DNA from: a bacterium
Lineage (GTDB): Bacteria; 4484-113; JAFGCY01
Direction of reading: 5' to 3'
NCBI GenBank assembly: GCA_020849855.1
Contig: JADZFO010000052.1
Coordinates: forward strand, 1 to 64,000
Length of the DNA stretch: 64,000 nucleotides
In this document: piece by piece, positions 27,171 to 35,222 of the stretch
Position numbering within the stretch: position 1 is the first letter of the stretch
How the letters are laid out: each line of letters opens with the position of its first letter
Translations under genes and position numbers: made by a program
The notes under the pieces: model-generated
Told to the model about the DNA's origin: nothing
What the model saw: the letters and a program-made list of their open reading frames with translations, nothing else
The model's database searches: none

Positions 27171-27578
27171 ATGGCGTCCAGTTTCACCAAGTGCATGAGC
27201 TGCGGCAAGATCTTTGCCGCTGCTGACAGCGAGCGCAATTGCCCGGCCTGCCGCGGTGAGGCCGGTGAGCCGTCGCTGCGCGAACAGCTGCGCATGGTCA
27301 AGTCCTACATCCGCGACATGATGTCGCGGGGCGAGTTCATCACTATTGCCGAAGCTGCGCGCGGCAGTGAGGTGGCTGAGAGCCGGGTCTGGGAGTTCAT
27401 CCAGGCCGGCGAGATCGACCTGACGCCTTTTAACGATCCGCAGGTGCGCAACTTCCTGGTCAACAAGCGCCGCGAACAGGAAAAGCTGCGCCGCGACGAC
27501 AGCCCCAAGACGCCGGAACCCGCACCGGAAAAGCCCAGCGGTTTCCACGGCGCCGACAAGGACAAGGGTGAGCGCTAA
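27171..27578 (+). CDS. Zinc-ribbon/HTH protein, YvyF-like
   Basis: A 135-residue protein with an N-terminal zinc ribbon (Cys8, Cys11, Cys24, Cys27: CMSCGKIF ... CPACRG), a helical HTH-like part (FITIAEAARGSEVAESRVWEFIQAGEID, 62-89) and a charged, probably disordered tail. The order matches YvyF-type proteins from Firmicute flagellar operons. No flagellar gene is present here, so a general regulatory role is equally likely. The last 11 bases overlap the yqeG gene, implying coupled expression. Confidence 0.75.
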   Translation: MASSFTKCMSCGKIFAAADSERNCPACRGEAGEPSLREQLRMVKSYIRDMMSRGEFITIAEAARGSEVAESRVWEFIQAGEIDLTPFNDPQVRNFLVNKRREQEKLRRDDSPKTPEPAPEKPSGFHGADKDKGER

Positions 27579-28125
27579 GGCGCCCCTGCGGCCAGACCTC
27601 AGCCACAAGTCACGCGGCGCCCGGCCAGACTTCTGCTTCAGCCGCGCTGTGGACATCAGCCTTGACTTTGTGCGCGCGCTGCGCGTGAAGGCGGTGGTCA
27701 TCGACATCGATAACACCATCACGCGCTGGGAGTCCAAGCAGGTGGGAGAGGCTGAGCTGAGCTGGATGGCCGCCATGCGCCAGGACGGCCTGCAGCTGCG
27801 CTATCTCTCCAACGGCCTGGCGCACAAGGTGGCCGCCGTGGTGGACAGTACCGGCATCGCGCACGCCGATACCCACTGGCCCAAGCCTCTGCTGCCGGCC
27901 TTCCGCGACAGCCTGCGCGAGCTGCGCCTTGATGGCCGCGAGGTGCTGATGGTGGGTGACAGTGTGATGACGGACATCGTCACAGCCAACAAGCTGGGCA
28001 TGTGGACCGCGCTGGTGGAACCGATGGGCAAAATCGACTTTGCCGGGACAAAGCTCTACCGCCTGCTGGAGCAGAAGCTGAAGCTGCGCCGGCCGCTGCT
28101 GGCAGGCAATGAGTTTCGGGATTAA
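27568..28125 (+). CDS. yqeG: YqeG-family HAD IIIA phosphatase
   Basis: A 185-residue HAD-superfamily protein. Motif I is VVIDIDNTI (nucleophile Asp46, acid/base Asp48), motif II LSNG (about residue 90), motif III Lys in HWPKPLLPAF and motif IV MVGDSVMTDI. This is the YqeG (TIGR01668) pattern, known from Firmicutes and cyanobacteria; members include the phosphatidylglycerophosphate phosphatase class, so PGP dephosphorylation is a reasonable but unproven role. The GTG start overlaps the upstream gene by 11 bases. It converges on the rseB-like gene with a 20-base gap. Confidence 0.82.
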   Translation: MSAKAPLRPDLSHKSRGARPDFCFSRAVDISLDFVRALRVKAVVIDIDNTITRWESKQVGEAELSWMAAMRQDGLQLRYLSNGLAHKVAAVVDSTGIAHADTHWPKPLLPAFRDSLRELRLDGREVLMVGDSVMTDIVTANKLGMWTALVEPMGKIDFAGTKLYRLLEQKLKLRRPLLAGNEFRD

Positions 28126-28145
28126 GCAGGCCTGAGCGCCGACAG

Positions 28146-29282
28146 TTAATTGCCGGCGTCTTCCAGAATTTCGTCGCGGCGCTGAGTCTGGCGCAGCAGC
28201 TTGAGCACCTTGTCGCGGTCGCTGGACAGGCTGCCGGCCACACGCATCAGGGTCTCGCGCTTCAGATCACCAAAGATCGCAATGGTCCAGCCGTCCTTCT
28301 CCACGGCGACGAAGCCGCCGTTGCCGGGCGTATCGGCCAGCTTGCCCAGGCTGTCCCGGGAGTCCAGGGCGAGGGTCTGGAAGATAGAGATCAGCTCACC
28401 GGTGGGGCCATAGGCCTCAAGGTGGTAGATCTCCGCGTCGCTCTGGCCGCTGTCGGAGCTGGACTTGCGCAGCTGACAGCCCAGGCTGTAGATCGCCTCA
28501 ACCTCGTAGCCCTTGGGCAGCCAGATCGGGAAGAGCGGCAGGGGCTGGGCCGCGGCGGGCATGGCCGCGCCGGCCTTCAGCGCACCGGAGCTCTCCATCC
28601 GCGCCGCGTTGCCGGGAGCGCGCACACGCTGCTGCTGCGGCTGTCCGTCGAAGGACGACAGGTCGAAGTCGCTGTCGGGCAGCTTGGCGGCAATCTGCTT
28701 CTCCGAGACGAAGCTGATGCTCTCCATCTGGAAATAGACCTGTCGCGAACCGTCGCTGTCCGTCACCAGCAGATACAGCGGGAAGTAGTTCTGCCGGTCC
28801 ACGCCCACGGTGATCGTATAGTTGCGTCCCTTCACCGGGTCGCGGCGCAGGATATACACCCGCCGCTCGCCGACCTGGCCGTCCAGCACGGCTGTATCCG
28901 TGGTCTGGGACAGGTCGCGCAGGAACTTGACTGTCAGAGCGTCATTGACGGCGAACTGCCGCACCGGCATCGCCATGTAGTTGCCCCGGTAAACCCTCAC
29001 TAGCTCGTCGGCATTCTCAACAAAGTACTCGTCGGCACGCTTGCCGTCACCGCTGAGCGGCTGCACCCGGTACAGGTCGGGCGCCAGGTGCTTGATCTCG
29101 ATCAGGCGCTCATCTCCGCCATCGAGGCTGGAGAGGAAGCGCATCGTCGCCACATAGGATGTGCTGCGCAGGGCCTTGATGGACTCATTCACCAGCTCGC
29201 TGCTGTGCGGTAGCTTCCCCGCATACGCTACGCGTGTGGCACACAGGCCGATAACCCCCAGCAGCAGCAGCAAACGGCGCAT
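28146..29282 (-). CDS. RseB/MucB-like periplasmic sensor protein
   Basis: A 378-residue periplasmic protein with a signal peptide ending VAYA (residue 21). The N-terminal part (35-200; ALRSTSYVATMRFLSSLDGG, KHLAPDLYRVQPL) fits the LolA-like lipoprotein-sensing fold of MucB/RseB. The C-terminal domain (about 250-360; FPIWLPKGYEVEAIYSLG, VEKDGWTIAIFGDLKRETLMRVAGSL) fits the smaller RseB domain. In proteobacteria RseB shields the anti-sigma factor from proteolysis until it binds mislocalised lipoprotein or LPS. Position directly after the anti-sigma gene supports the assignment. Promoter is that of the sigma gene. Confidence 0.8.
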   Translation of the reverse strand: MRRLLLLLGVIGLCATRVAYAGKLPHSSELVNESIKALRSTSYVATMRFLSSLDGGDERLIEIKHLAPDLYRVQPLSGDGKRADEYFVENADELVRVYRGNYMAMPVRQFAVNDALTVKFLRDLSQTTDTAVLDGQVGERRVYILRRDPVKGRNYTITVGVDRQNYFPLYLLVTDSDGSRQVYFQMESISFVSEKQIAAKLPDSDFDLSSFDGQPQQQRVRAPGNAARMESSGALKAGAAMPAAAQPLPLFPIWLPKGYEVEAIYSLGCQLRKSSSDSGQSDAEIYHLEAYGPTGELISIFQTLALDSRDSLGKLADTPGNGGFVAVEKDGWTIAIFGDLKRETLMRVAGSLSSDRDKVLKLLRQTQRRDEILEDAGN

Positions 29283-29286
29283 GGCC

Positions 29287-29988
29287 TTAGTTTGAGTCCC
29301 CCGCCATCACAGTGTGCTGACGATAGTCATCGGAGGCGGGACTGTCGGCAAAGACGGTTCCGTCGCTCTCAGAAATCAGGGCCAGGGCCATTGGCATGTC
29401 AGGGCTGACCATGTGGCCTGTGGCGAGCATCGCCTTGCGGTAGCTGTGGGCGTCGTTGGCCAGCTGCAGGAAGTCCGCCAGGCCCGGGTCGATCTGGTCC
29501 TCGGGCAGCGCCAGGTCGGGCTGCTGCAGGGACATAAAGAGCGAATCAGGGCTGCTGAACTGCTCGTCGGTGGAGGCGAAGACGCCCCGCGCCGGCATGC
29601 GGTCCTCGCGGGCGAACATCGGCGCGGCCGTCCGGGCGGCGGGCGCCAGGTGATTGGCGACGTAGACGCCGGTGGTGATGCCGGTGGCGAAAAGCGCCGC
29701 GGCACCGCCGGCCAGGCGCAGGACAGGCAGACGGAATCCGCTGCGTACCTTGCGCTCGATGCTGATGCGGCCCAGCACCCGCGTGCTCATGAAATCAGGT
29801 GCCGCCGTGTCCTCAACCTTGCTCAGCGCGATCTTGACCGCCCGCTGGGCCTCATACTCGGCCTTCAGCTCCGGGTCGCTGGTGATCATTGCCGCAAGCT
29901 GCTCCGCACGCGCGCTGTCCCGGACTTCACCGTCCAGCAGCGCCGCCAGCTCCTCCGGCGTGATCCTGTTGTTACCCCTCACAGACAT
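29287..29988 (-). CDS. Membrane-spanning anti-sigma factor
   Basis: A 233-residue single-pass protein. The N-terminal cytoplasmic part (1-60, TPEELAALLDGEVRDSARAE) looks like an RseA-type sigma-binding domain without a zinc HxxxCxxC motif; a membrane span lies at 88-112, and the remaining 120 residues would be periplasmic. The ATG follows the sigma stop by three bases, with GGAGGAGAGG inside the sigma coding end. Gene order sigma/anti-sigma/RseB-like matches the rpoE-rseA-rseB arrangement. Confidence 0.85.
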   Translation of the reverse strand: MSVRGNNRITPEELAALLDGEVRDSARAEQLAAMITSDPELKAEYEAQRAVKIALSKVEDTAAPDFMSTRVLGRISIERKVRSGFRLPVLRLAGGAAALFATGITTGVYVANHLAPAARTAAPMFAREDRMPARGVFASTDEQFSSPDSLFMSLQQPDLALPEDQIDPGLADFLQLANDAHSYRKAMLATGHMVSPDMPMALALISESDGTVFADSPASDDYRQHTVMAGDSN

Positions 29989-29991
29989 ATC

Positions 29992-30615
29992 TTAAGCCTC
30001 TCCTCCAAAAACGATCGACGGATCCAGGAATTCCCGAAGTTTCTTGCGGGCATAGAAGATCCGGCTCTGGACGGTGCCAAACGGGATGTTCAGCACCTCG
30101 GCGATCTCCTGGTAGCTTAGGCCCTGCAGGTCGCACATCACCAGAATATTACGCTGGTCCGGCTTGAGTTGTTCCAGCGCCGTCCGGATGTGCTTGCTGC
30201 GCACGCTTTCCAGGGTGCCCTGCTCCGGGCTGTGGCCATCCACATAACTCTCGCGGACCTGGTCGTCCACGTCCTGCTGGGGCAGGCGCTTCTTGCGCAG
30301 GTAGTCCAGCGTGTTGTTATTGGCGATACGGAAGAGCCAGCTCTTGAAACGGGCGGGCTCCTTCAGCTTGGACAGGTTGAAGAAGGCCTTCACGAAAGCC
30401 TCCTGCGTAATGTCCTCAGCCAGCTCCTGGTTGTTAACCATCGAACGCACGAAATTGAAGAGGCGCGCCTGGTAGGCCTGAACCAGCCTGCCATAGGCCT
30501 TTTCGTCGCCGGTAGCCGCCCGTCGTACGAGCAGCTCCTCTTCCATCTCGGCGCTCAGCTCGCGGCTGTCGCTCTGGGTGGCCAAAGTTCTTCCCCGGAA
30601 CAGTGTCATCTCCAT
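29992..30615 (-). CDS. ECF sigma factor (sigma-E type)
   Basis: About 207 residues. Region 2 (about 30-100) includes YGRLVQAYQARLFNFV, DITQEAFVKAFFNLSKL and FKSWLFRIANNNTLDYLRKK. Region 4 (about 140-190) includes LEQLKPDQRNILVMCDLQ, LSYQEIAEVLNIPFGTVQSR and ARKKLREFL. There is no regulatory extension. The start at 30615 (or 30609) follows an AGGCAGGA site; the longer frame begins at a TTG next to the -10 box. It heads the operon with its anti-sigma and RseB-like partner and probably directs envelope-stress genes. Confidence 0.88.
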   Translation of the reverse strand: MEMTLFRGRTLATQSDSRELSAEMEEELLVRRAATGDEKAYGRLVQAYQARLFNFVRSMVNNQELAEDITQEAFVKAFFNLSKLKEPARFKSWLFRIANNNTLDYLRKKRLPQQDVDDQVRESYVDGHSPEQGTLESVRSKHIRTALEQLKPDQRNILVMCDLQGLSYQEIAEVLNIPFGTVQSRIFYARKKLREFLDPSIVFGGEA

Positions 30616-30653
30616 GTCCTGCCTGACGCGAGGGGCCCCGCCGGCGTTCAAGA

Positions 30654-30659
30654 AGTATA
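30654..30659 (-). promoter_or_regulatory. -10 box TATACT for the sigma-E-type operon
   Basis: TATACT on the minus strand with a predicted start near 30647, giving a leader of about 30 bases that contains the Shine-Dalgarno site. No good -35 match is visible. Confidence 0.4.
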
Positions 30660-30715
30660 GATATAGTCGGAGCCGCGGCCGGGGATGTAATACGAGTGCA
30701 TTAACATTACAGATG

Positions 30716-30944
30716 TTATGTATTCAGGAAGACGTCTTCGTCGATCTGCAGTGTTCGCAGAACCGATCGCAATGAGCCTTCAGGTATTGGGCCGCGGTGA
30801 TTAGGGCTCGGAACTCTTCGGCGAGTCTACGGATTGAGCCAAATTTCATGACTGCCTTTGGCCTGACGGTCAAACGCACAACCCAGGGCACGCAGCTTTC
30901 TGATGGACTCTAATACGTGGACCCGAGAGCTTTCCGCCCATCAT
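30716..30944 (-). pseudogene. Broken hicA (HicA mRNA interferase)
   Basis: Downstream of hicB, in one frame, the strand reads ESIRKLRALGCAFDRQ followed by AKGSHEIWLNP, then TAG (30829-30827), then TRRRVPSPNHRGPIPEGSL and RSVLRTLQIDEDVFLNT before a TAA at 30718-30716. This is the HicA pattern from the DRQxxGSHEIW active-site region to PNHpGdIPEGTLR, with a stop where the family normally has an acidic or glutamine residue after NP. The natural start (ATGATG, overlapping the hicB stop) reads MGGKLSGPRI in a different frame, so a frameshift also appears likely. Both lesions are seen directly; the toxin is probably inactive. Confidence 0.75.
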
Positions 30945-31180
30945 GCTGCACTGACTGGAGTTACGAGATCAAAATGCAGCGGCTCTTCTACAGACTCCGG
31001 CAGCGGGTCACCATGCTCTATATAGCTCTCGGCCAGTTCGCGTGCGACATCCTGAGCAATCTCAACAGTCTCAGCAATTGTTCGCCCCTGCGCCAGCAGC
31101 TCTGGCAAGTCCGGACTGGTGACCAGATACACGCCCTCGGGCAGCCGCTCTACATGCAGGCGGATAGTTCTCTCGCTCAT
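30941..31180 (-). CDS. hicB: HicB-family antitoxin
   Basis: A 79-residue HicB-fold protein: IRLHVERLPEGVYLVTSPDLPELLAQG then TIAETVEIAQDVARELAESY, the partial RNase-H-like fold that neutralises HicA. It lacks an added C-terminal DNA-binding domain. The longer frame (from 31270) lacks similarity before this Met. It appears intact although the partner toxin gene is broken. Its stop overlaps the toxin start codon pair (ATGA), the usual coupling. Confidence 0.8.
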   Translation of the reverse strand: MSERTIRLHVERLPEGVYLVTSPDLPELLAQGRTIAETVEIAQDVARELAESYIEHGDPLPESVEEPLHFDLVTPVSAA

Positions 31181-31260
31181 AGCGAAATTGCAACCTGAAC
31201 CAGCCGCTAAAAGATGCAGCGAACTCGCGCACCATTGAGGATGCTGAAGACCAAAGCAAA

Positions 31261-31391
31261 CAGGAGGCACAGAGGCAAAGAGACTTATGAGGGCTGCCCG
31301 CCTTCGTTGAGCGGAGAGCTAAGCTCCATGGCTTCACGCTAGGCAGACGGGCACGTTGCCCTCCAGAATCTCTGTGCCTCAGTGCCTCCTG
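31261..31391. repeat. Inverted-repeat element, 23-bp arms
   Basis: Arms at 31261-31283 (CAGGAGGCACAGAGGCA...) and 31369-31391 pair with two mismatches. Similarity continues weakly outside (AACAGGAGG/CCTGTT), and inside are further complementary blocks (GAGGGCTGCCCG with CGGGCACGTTGCCCTC) and a small hairpin. There is no open frame in it. It could be a miniature mobile element or a large RNA hairpin. Confidence 0.65.
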
Positions 31392-31423
31392 TTGGTTTTC
31401 GTTTTTCTAAACATGGCCGGGGA

Positions 31424-31446
31424 CAAGCCCCGGCTCTGCAAAACCC
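31424..31446. repeat. Short palindromic element related to the 62.3-kb tandem repeat
   Basis: CCGGGGACAAGCCCCGG is a perfect-arm hairpin followed by CTCTGCAAAA. The GGACAAGCCCC and CTCTGCAAAA blocks both occur, in the same order, in every 83-bp unit at 62308-62567. Confidence 0.6.
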
Positions 31447-31464
31447 GCGGAGCATGCTCTGCTC

Positions 31465-32367
31465 TTACTGCTTTAGAAAAGTGCCTGCGCGCAGCTCGTC
31501 GTAAGCCTGGCGCAGCTCTTCCTGGGTGTTCATCACGATCGGGCCATACCAGGCCACCGGCTCGCGCAGAGGCTGGCCTGAGACCAGCAGAAAGCGGATA
31601 CCTTCCTCGCCGGCCTGGACCTCGATCTCATCCCCGCTGTCAAAGAGCACCAGGCTGCGGTTATCGGCCAGGGCCGGGGCCAGGCGCTGGCTGCCGTCCG
31701 GCTCTTCTGTCACCACGCCCTGCGGGTCGGAGGACTCGCGGAACTGGCCCTCGCCGGCAAAGACATAGGCAAAGGCATGGCTGTCATGCGGCACCTTGAT
31801 GCGCTTGCGCACACCCGCCGGGATCGAGAGGTCAACATAGACCGGATCGGCGGCAATACCCTCCACCGGGCCGCGCTGGCCCCAGAAAGTGCCGCAGACC
31901 AGCCGGGCCACTGAGCCGTCGTCATCGGTCACCACCGGGATATCAGGGGCCTTGACCTCCTGATAGCGCGGGTCGGTCATCTTGTGCTCGCGGGGCAGGT
32001 TGGCCCAGAGCTGGAAGCCGTGCATCCGCCCGGCGCCGTCGCCCTTTGGCATCTCCTGGTGCAGAATGCCGCGGCCGGCTGTCATCCACTGCACGTCGCC
32101 GGCGCTGATCTCGCCCTGGTTGCCGATGCTGTCGGCGTGCTCAACCGTCCCGGCCAGCACATAGGTGATCGTCTCGATTCCGCGGTGCGGATGCCAGGGA
32201 AAGCCGGCGGAGTAGTCAGCCGGGTCATCGCCGCGGAAGTCATCAAAGAGCAGGAAGGGGTCGAAATCCGCCGTCGCGCCGAAGCCGAAGGCCCGGGCCA
32301 GATGCACCCCGGCGCCCTCAACGGTGGGCCGGGCATGATTCATGCGCTTCACAGGTCGCAGTGACAT
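31465..32367 (-). CDS. Pirin-family bicupin protein
   Basis: A 300-residue pirin. The N-terminal cupin carries the metal-binding set His59, His61 (PWHPHRGIETITY), His103 and Glu105 (GILHQEMP); a second cupin at about 185-275 lacks it. Bacterial pirins include quercetin 2,3-dioxygenases and modulators of central metabolism; the substrate cannot be told. The ATG at 32367 has GGGAGGAG upstream. The gene is isolated, with a 438-base gap before it. Confidence 0.9.
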   Translation of the reverse strand: MSLRPVKRMNHARPTVEGAGVHLARAFGFGATADFDPFLLFDDFRGDDPADYSAGFPWHPHRGIETITYVLAGTVEHADSIGNQGEISAGDVQWMTAGRGILHQEMPKGDGAGRMHGFQLWANLPREHKMTDPRYQEVKAPDIPVVTDDDGSVARLVCGTFWGQRGPVEGIAADPVYVDLSIPAGVRKRIKVPHDSHAFAYVFAGEGQFRESSDPQGVVTEEPDGSQRLAPALADNRSLVLFDSGDEIEVQAGEEGIRFLLVSGQPLREPVAWYGPIVMNTQEELRQAYDELRAGTFLKQ

Positions 32368-32805
32368 TTGCTCCTCCCTGCGAGCTGTGGGCCTGCCGCC
32401 CGCTGCTTCCCAGCCGGCTGGCGCCCCAGACTCGCCTCAATAGAATAAGCCTGATACCTGACCGGCTGCCATATTCGTTTAATGTCAAACGATCTTTTGA
32501 CCGCAGATTTCGCACACGGAAGAGCTGAAGACCTCCTGCAAACCTGAGCTCTGCACACGACTGTCTCATTTATCAGGAGTCCATAGCACCAGCATCGCTG
32601 AAGCGGGTAGATGTAAGGCTGCCCGCGCCCGAGGGCAGTTCAAGGATGGAGACTTGCAGCGCCAGAGCGGCGCACGGGCCTGGATTGTGGTCTGGCGCGG
32701 AACGCCCACCCGTAGCCCCCGCGCTGAGACTGCAATCCAGGCGTTACTTCTTTAGGAGCAAGGGCCGATGTCCCGCTACCTTCGAACCGCTGACTTCAGT
32801 CTTCA
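32368..32805. other. Gene-free gap upstream of pirin
   Basis: No open frame with codon bias or homology. It contains a 10-bp inverted repeat, GCCTGGATTG (32678-32687) with CAATCCAGGC (32733-32742), around a GC-rich core. Possibly a decayed gene or regulatory region. Confidence 0.4.
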
Positions 32806-33492
32806 CTAACGATCAGTAGAACTGAAGATGATGTGATTTTCTATGACGCTGTGCTCTCCATAGACTCGGATGTACATGATTGGCGAACTGATCCTTATTC
32901 GCTTGTCTGTACCTGTCGACGGATCCTCGGTCTTCTGAAGCAACCAGCGCTCCCGGTAGATCGGCACCTTAGCCGCATAGTAGGCAATTTCTGCGGGCGT
33001 AAGAATATGGACGTAGAGGTCTCCTGGAGAGAACTCCTCCGAAGTAATAAGGGGATACTCGCCTGTGATCGGGTTCTTGATCTCATCCAGCCATTCCGGC
33101 GCGCGCTTGAAAGCACCCAAGCCGTTGGCCTTCATCACCGCTTCCGGGGTCAGCCGCTCGGGCAACTCGCCAGTCTTTTCGTAGTACGCGCACACATGCC
33201 CCCAAATCGTTGTGTACCAATCTGAAAGCGGGTGGCCGAAGGAACTGCTGGTGCTGCCCGCAAGCATGTAGCGCTCAATGTCACTGAGGCTCGAGCGAGG
33301 CGGCAGCTTGGCAAACGTCACCTTGCCAAAGTTCATGTCGGCTTGGAAACCGTAGTTGGGCTTACCGTAGTCCAGATTGACTTCAAAAGGCAGGAAGCCG
33401 GCTGCCGGGTGTTTGAATTCCTCGTCCGCCAAGGCGACATTGACGAAAAGCACAAGAACAGCGATGGTTGCTAGTGACAGAAAACGATTCAA
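32806..33492 (-). CDS. Exported protein, unknown
   Basis: A 228-residue secreted protein with a signal peptide cleaved after ALA (about residue 22). The rest has no domain I recognise: a mixed alpha/beta body with LSDWYTTIWGHVCAYYEKTG and ITGEYPLITSEEFSPGDLYVHI, and two or three aromatic-rich strands. GGAGG lies seven bases before a TTG start, which is preferred because the nearby ATG is in another frame. It lies between two long non-coding gaps. Base composition is slightly more AT-rich than its neighbours, so recent acquisition is possible. Confidence 0.7.
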   Translation of the reverse strand: MNRFLSLATIAVLVLFVNVALADEEFKHPAAGFLPFEVNLDYGKPNYGFQADMNFGKVTFAKLPPRSSLSDIERYMLAGSTSSSFGHPLSDWYTTIWGHVCAYYEKTGELPERLTPEAVMKANGLGAFKRAPEWLDEIKNPITGEYPLITSEEFSPGDLYVHILTPAEIAYYAAKVPIYRERWLLQKTEDPSTGTDKRIRISSPIMYIRVYGEHSVIENHIIFSSTDR

Positions 33493-33604
33493 CGCATAGC
33501 CTCCAAGCGAGCGGGTGAGTGTGGATTATATAGGAAATACAGCTTTAACCTAATACGCACATGAACCTCGGCTCTGTGCCTCTGCGGCTCCTTGTGAAGA
33601 TTCT

Positions 33605-33685
33605 TAAGGCTGGCGGCGACAGTGCGCCGCCCCTACAAGAGGGCGGGGACAAGCCCACGCCCCTACAAGACCGAGTACAACTCGG
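33605..33685. repeat. Palindromic GC-rich repeats with GCCCCTACAAGA
   Basis: GGCGGCGACAGTGCGCCGCC and GGGCGGGGACAAGCCCACGCCC each form hairpins and each is followed by CCTACAAGA. These belong to the same intergenic GGGGACAAGCCC type seen at 31424 and 62308. They lie just beyond the stop of the gene at 33692, on its downstream side. Confidence 0.65.
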
Positions 33686-33691
33686 CGCTCG

Positions 33692-35215
33692 CTAGAACTC
33701 CCACTTCAGCTCTGTGTTCACCACGAAATCGGGGGCCGTCTCAGGGTTCAGGTCCTCGTTGAAGCCGCCGGTCCAGACCAGGGTGTCGCTGAAGCGCTTG
33801 CTGAAGCCCAGCGCCAGTTCCTGCGCATCCTTGTCGGCTTCCTTGCTGCCCACCCGCAGGCCGTTGCGCTGGATGCGGTAGTTCGCGCCGACGGTGAAAC
33901 CGTGGTCCCAGGCATACTCCACGCCGGCGAGGTAGGTTGGCATGTCCTGCCAGCCCACGTTGTCCCAGTCCGGCTCGCCGACGAAGACATAGTCCACGTT
34001 GGCATAGCCGCGCCAGCGGCTGCCGAACTGGTGCTGGTACAGCGCGCCGATCTGAAAATCGAAGTTGCCGCTGCCAAAGGCGTGGTCGGGGCTGCCAGTG
34101 GGCAGTTTGGCCACCGCGCGCACCGATGCCGCATCTCGCCCGTCCTCATGGTTCCACAGGGGCAGCTTGTAACCCACCGAGATATCGCCGATGCCGGAGC
34201 TGTCGCCTTCGTCGTTGAAGACCACGCCCTCGCGGGTCACGATGGTGAAGCGGTACATATTGTCGGGGAAGCGGTTGCGCAGGCCGTTGGGCAGGCCCAG
34301 CCAGCCGTGCCACTGGCTGATGATGTTGTCCATGAAGCCGTGGCTGCGATAGTTCAGCGGCACGCGCACGCTCAGCTCGCCGCTGCCCGCGCGCTGGCGC
34401 CAGTCGGCGGTCAGGCGGAGTTGCTCGAAGTCGTAGTCCGTAATGATGCCGCTGTCCAGCTCGCGCAGGATGACGTTGGTCAGGTCAAGGTGCAGGCGGA
34501 AGTCCGTGCGGCCCTCGGGCAGCACCGCGGCGGCCTCCGGCACCGGGCCGAGGAAGATCGCCGTCGGCGGGTGCGTGTTGATCACATTCAGCGGGCCGTG
34601 GAACTCAAGTATGCCGCAGGCCTTGCCGGGGACATCCACACAGCCGTCGCCGCCGCAGTCATCGCAGCCATCGCCATGACAGTGCCCGCACTCCTCTGTG
34701 GCCCAGGCGCCGCCGGCTTCATGGTCTTCGGCTTCGAAGGCGTCGCTGACGTCATCAGCCCAGGCCTTGTCAGTGCCCTCGTCGCCGGGCTCGCCGGCGC
34801 CTTCCAGCTCGTGGTCATGTTTATCGTGGCCGGGCACAGCCTTTTGCACCGGCTCGGGATCCGCGCCGCCGGCCTTTGTTACTGCGCTGTCGCCTTTGGT
34901 CTCAAGGCTGCCGACGCCGGAGCCTTCCTGGCCGGCGATGGCTTCGCCTTCCGGCAGCAGGGGATCCGGGGCGGGCTCGATCTCTTCGCGGTCTTCTTCT
35001 TCGCCGAGGTGCTCGGCGTTGCCGGGGTTAACGTAGCCGTCGCGGCTGCCCTCGGCGAAGCATTGACGGGGGGCGAGCAGCGCCAGTCCCAAGGCCAGCG
35101 CAAAGGCGGCCAGGACCATCGCCAGCGCCGTGCAGTACGTCGCGCCGGAAATGGCTGCCTGGCGGGCCTTCGTGCCAGCATCGCGGCGCCAGCGCGCCCC
35201 CCGCGCCTTCCTCAT
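33692..35215 (-). CDS. Outer-membrane barrel protein (DUF3187-like) with Cys/His linker
   Basis: A 507-residue exported protein: hydrophobic signal (about 29-54), an acidic disordered linker, then a beta-barrel-like C-terminal region (about 215-507) ending VVNTELKWEF with a terminal Phe. The SVGYKLPLWNHEDGRDAASVRAVAK and FDFQIGALYQHQFG segments fit DUF3187-type proteins. The linker carries HDKHDHE (130-136) and six cysteines (176, 179, 184, 187, 192, 200) in a CxxCxGxxC-like pattern, suggesting metal binding. The ATG follows TATAAT by seven bases with no Shine-Dalgarno site. Confidence 0.75.
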   Translation of the reverse strand: MRKARGARWRRDAGTKARQAAISGATYCTALAMVLAAFALALGLALLAPRQCFAEGSRDGYVNPGNAEHLGEEEDREEIEPAPDPLLPEGEAIAGQEGSGVGSLETKGDSAVTKAGGADPEPVQKAVPGHDKHDHELEGAGEPGDEGTDKAWADDVSDAFEAEDHEAGGAWATEECGHCHGDGCDDCGGDGCVDVPGKACGILEFHGPLNVINTHPPTAIFLGPVPEAAAVLPEGRTDFRLHLDLTNVILRELDSGIITDYDFEQLRLTADWRQRAGSGELSVRVPLNYRSHGFMDNIISQWHGWLGLPNGLRNRFPDNMYRFTIVTREGVVFNDEGDSSGIGDISVGYKLPLWNHEDGRDAASVRAVAKLPTGSPDHAFGSGNFDFQIGALYQHQFGSRWRGYANVDYVFVGEPDWDNVGWQDMPTYLAGVEYAWDHGFTVGANYRIQRNGLRVGSKEADKDAQELALGFSKRFSDTLVWTGGFNEDLNPETAPDFVVNTELKWEF

Positions 35216-35222
35216 CCCAGCG

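Noticed and set aside
30945-31270. HicB start at 31270 (109 residues)
   Set aside because: The first 30 residues are Cys/Trp-rich and not HicB-like; similarity starts at the Met at 31180.
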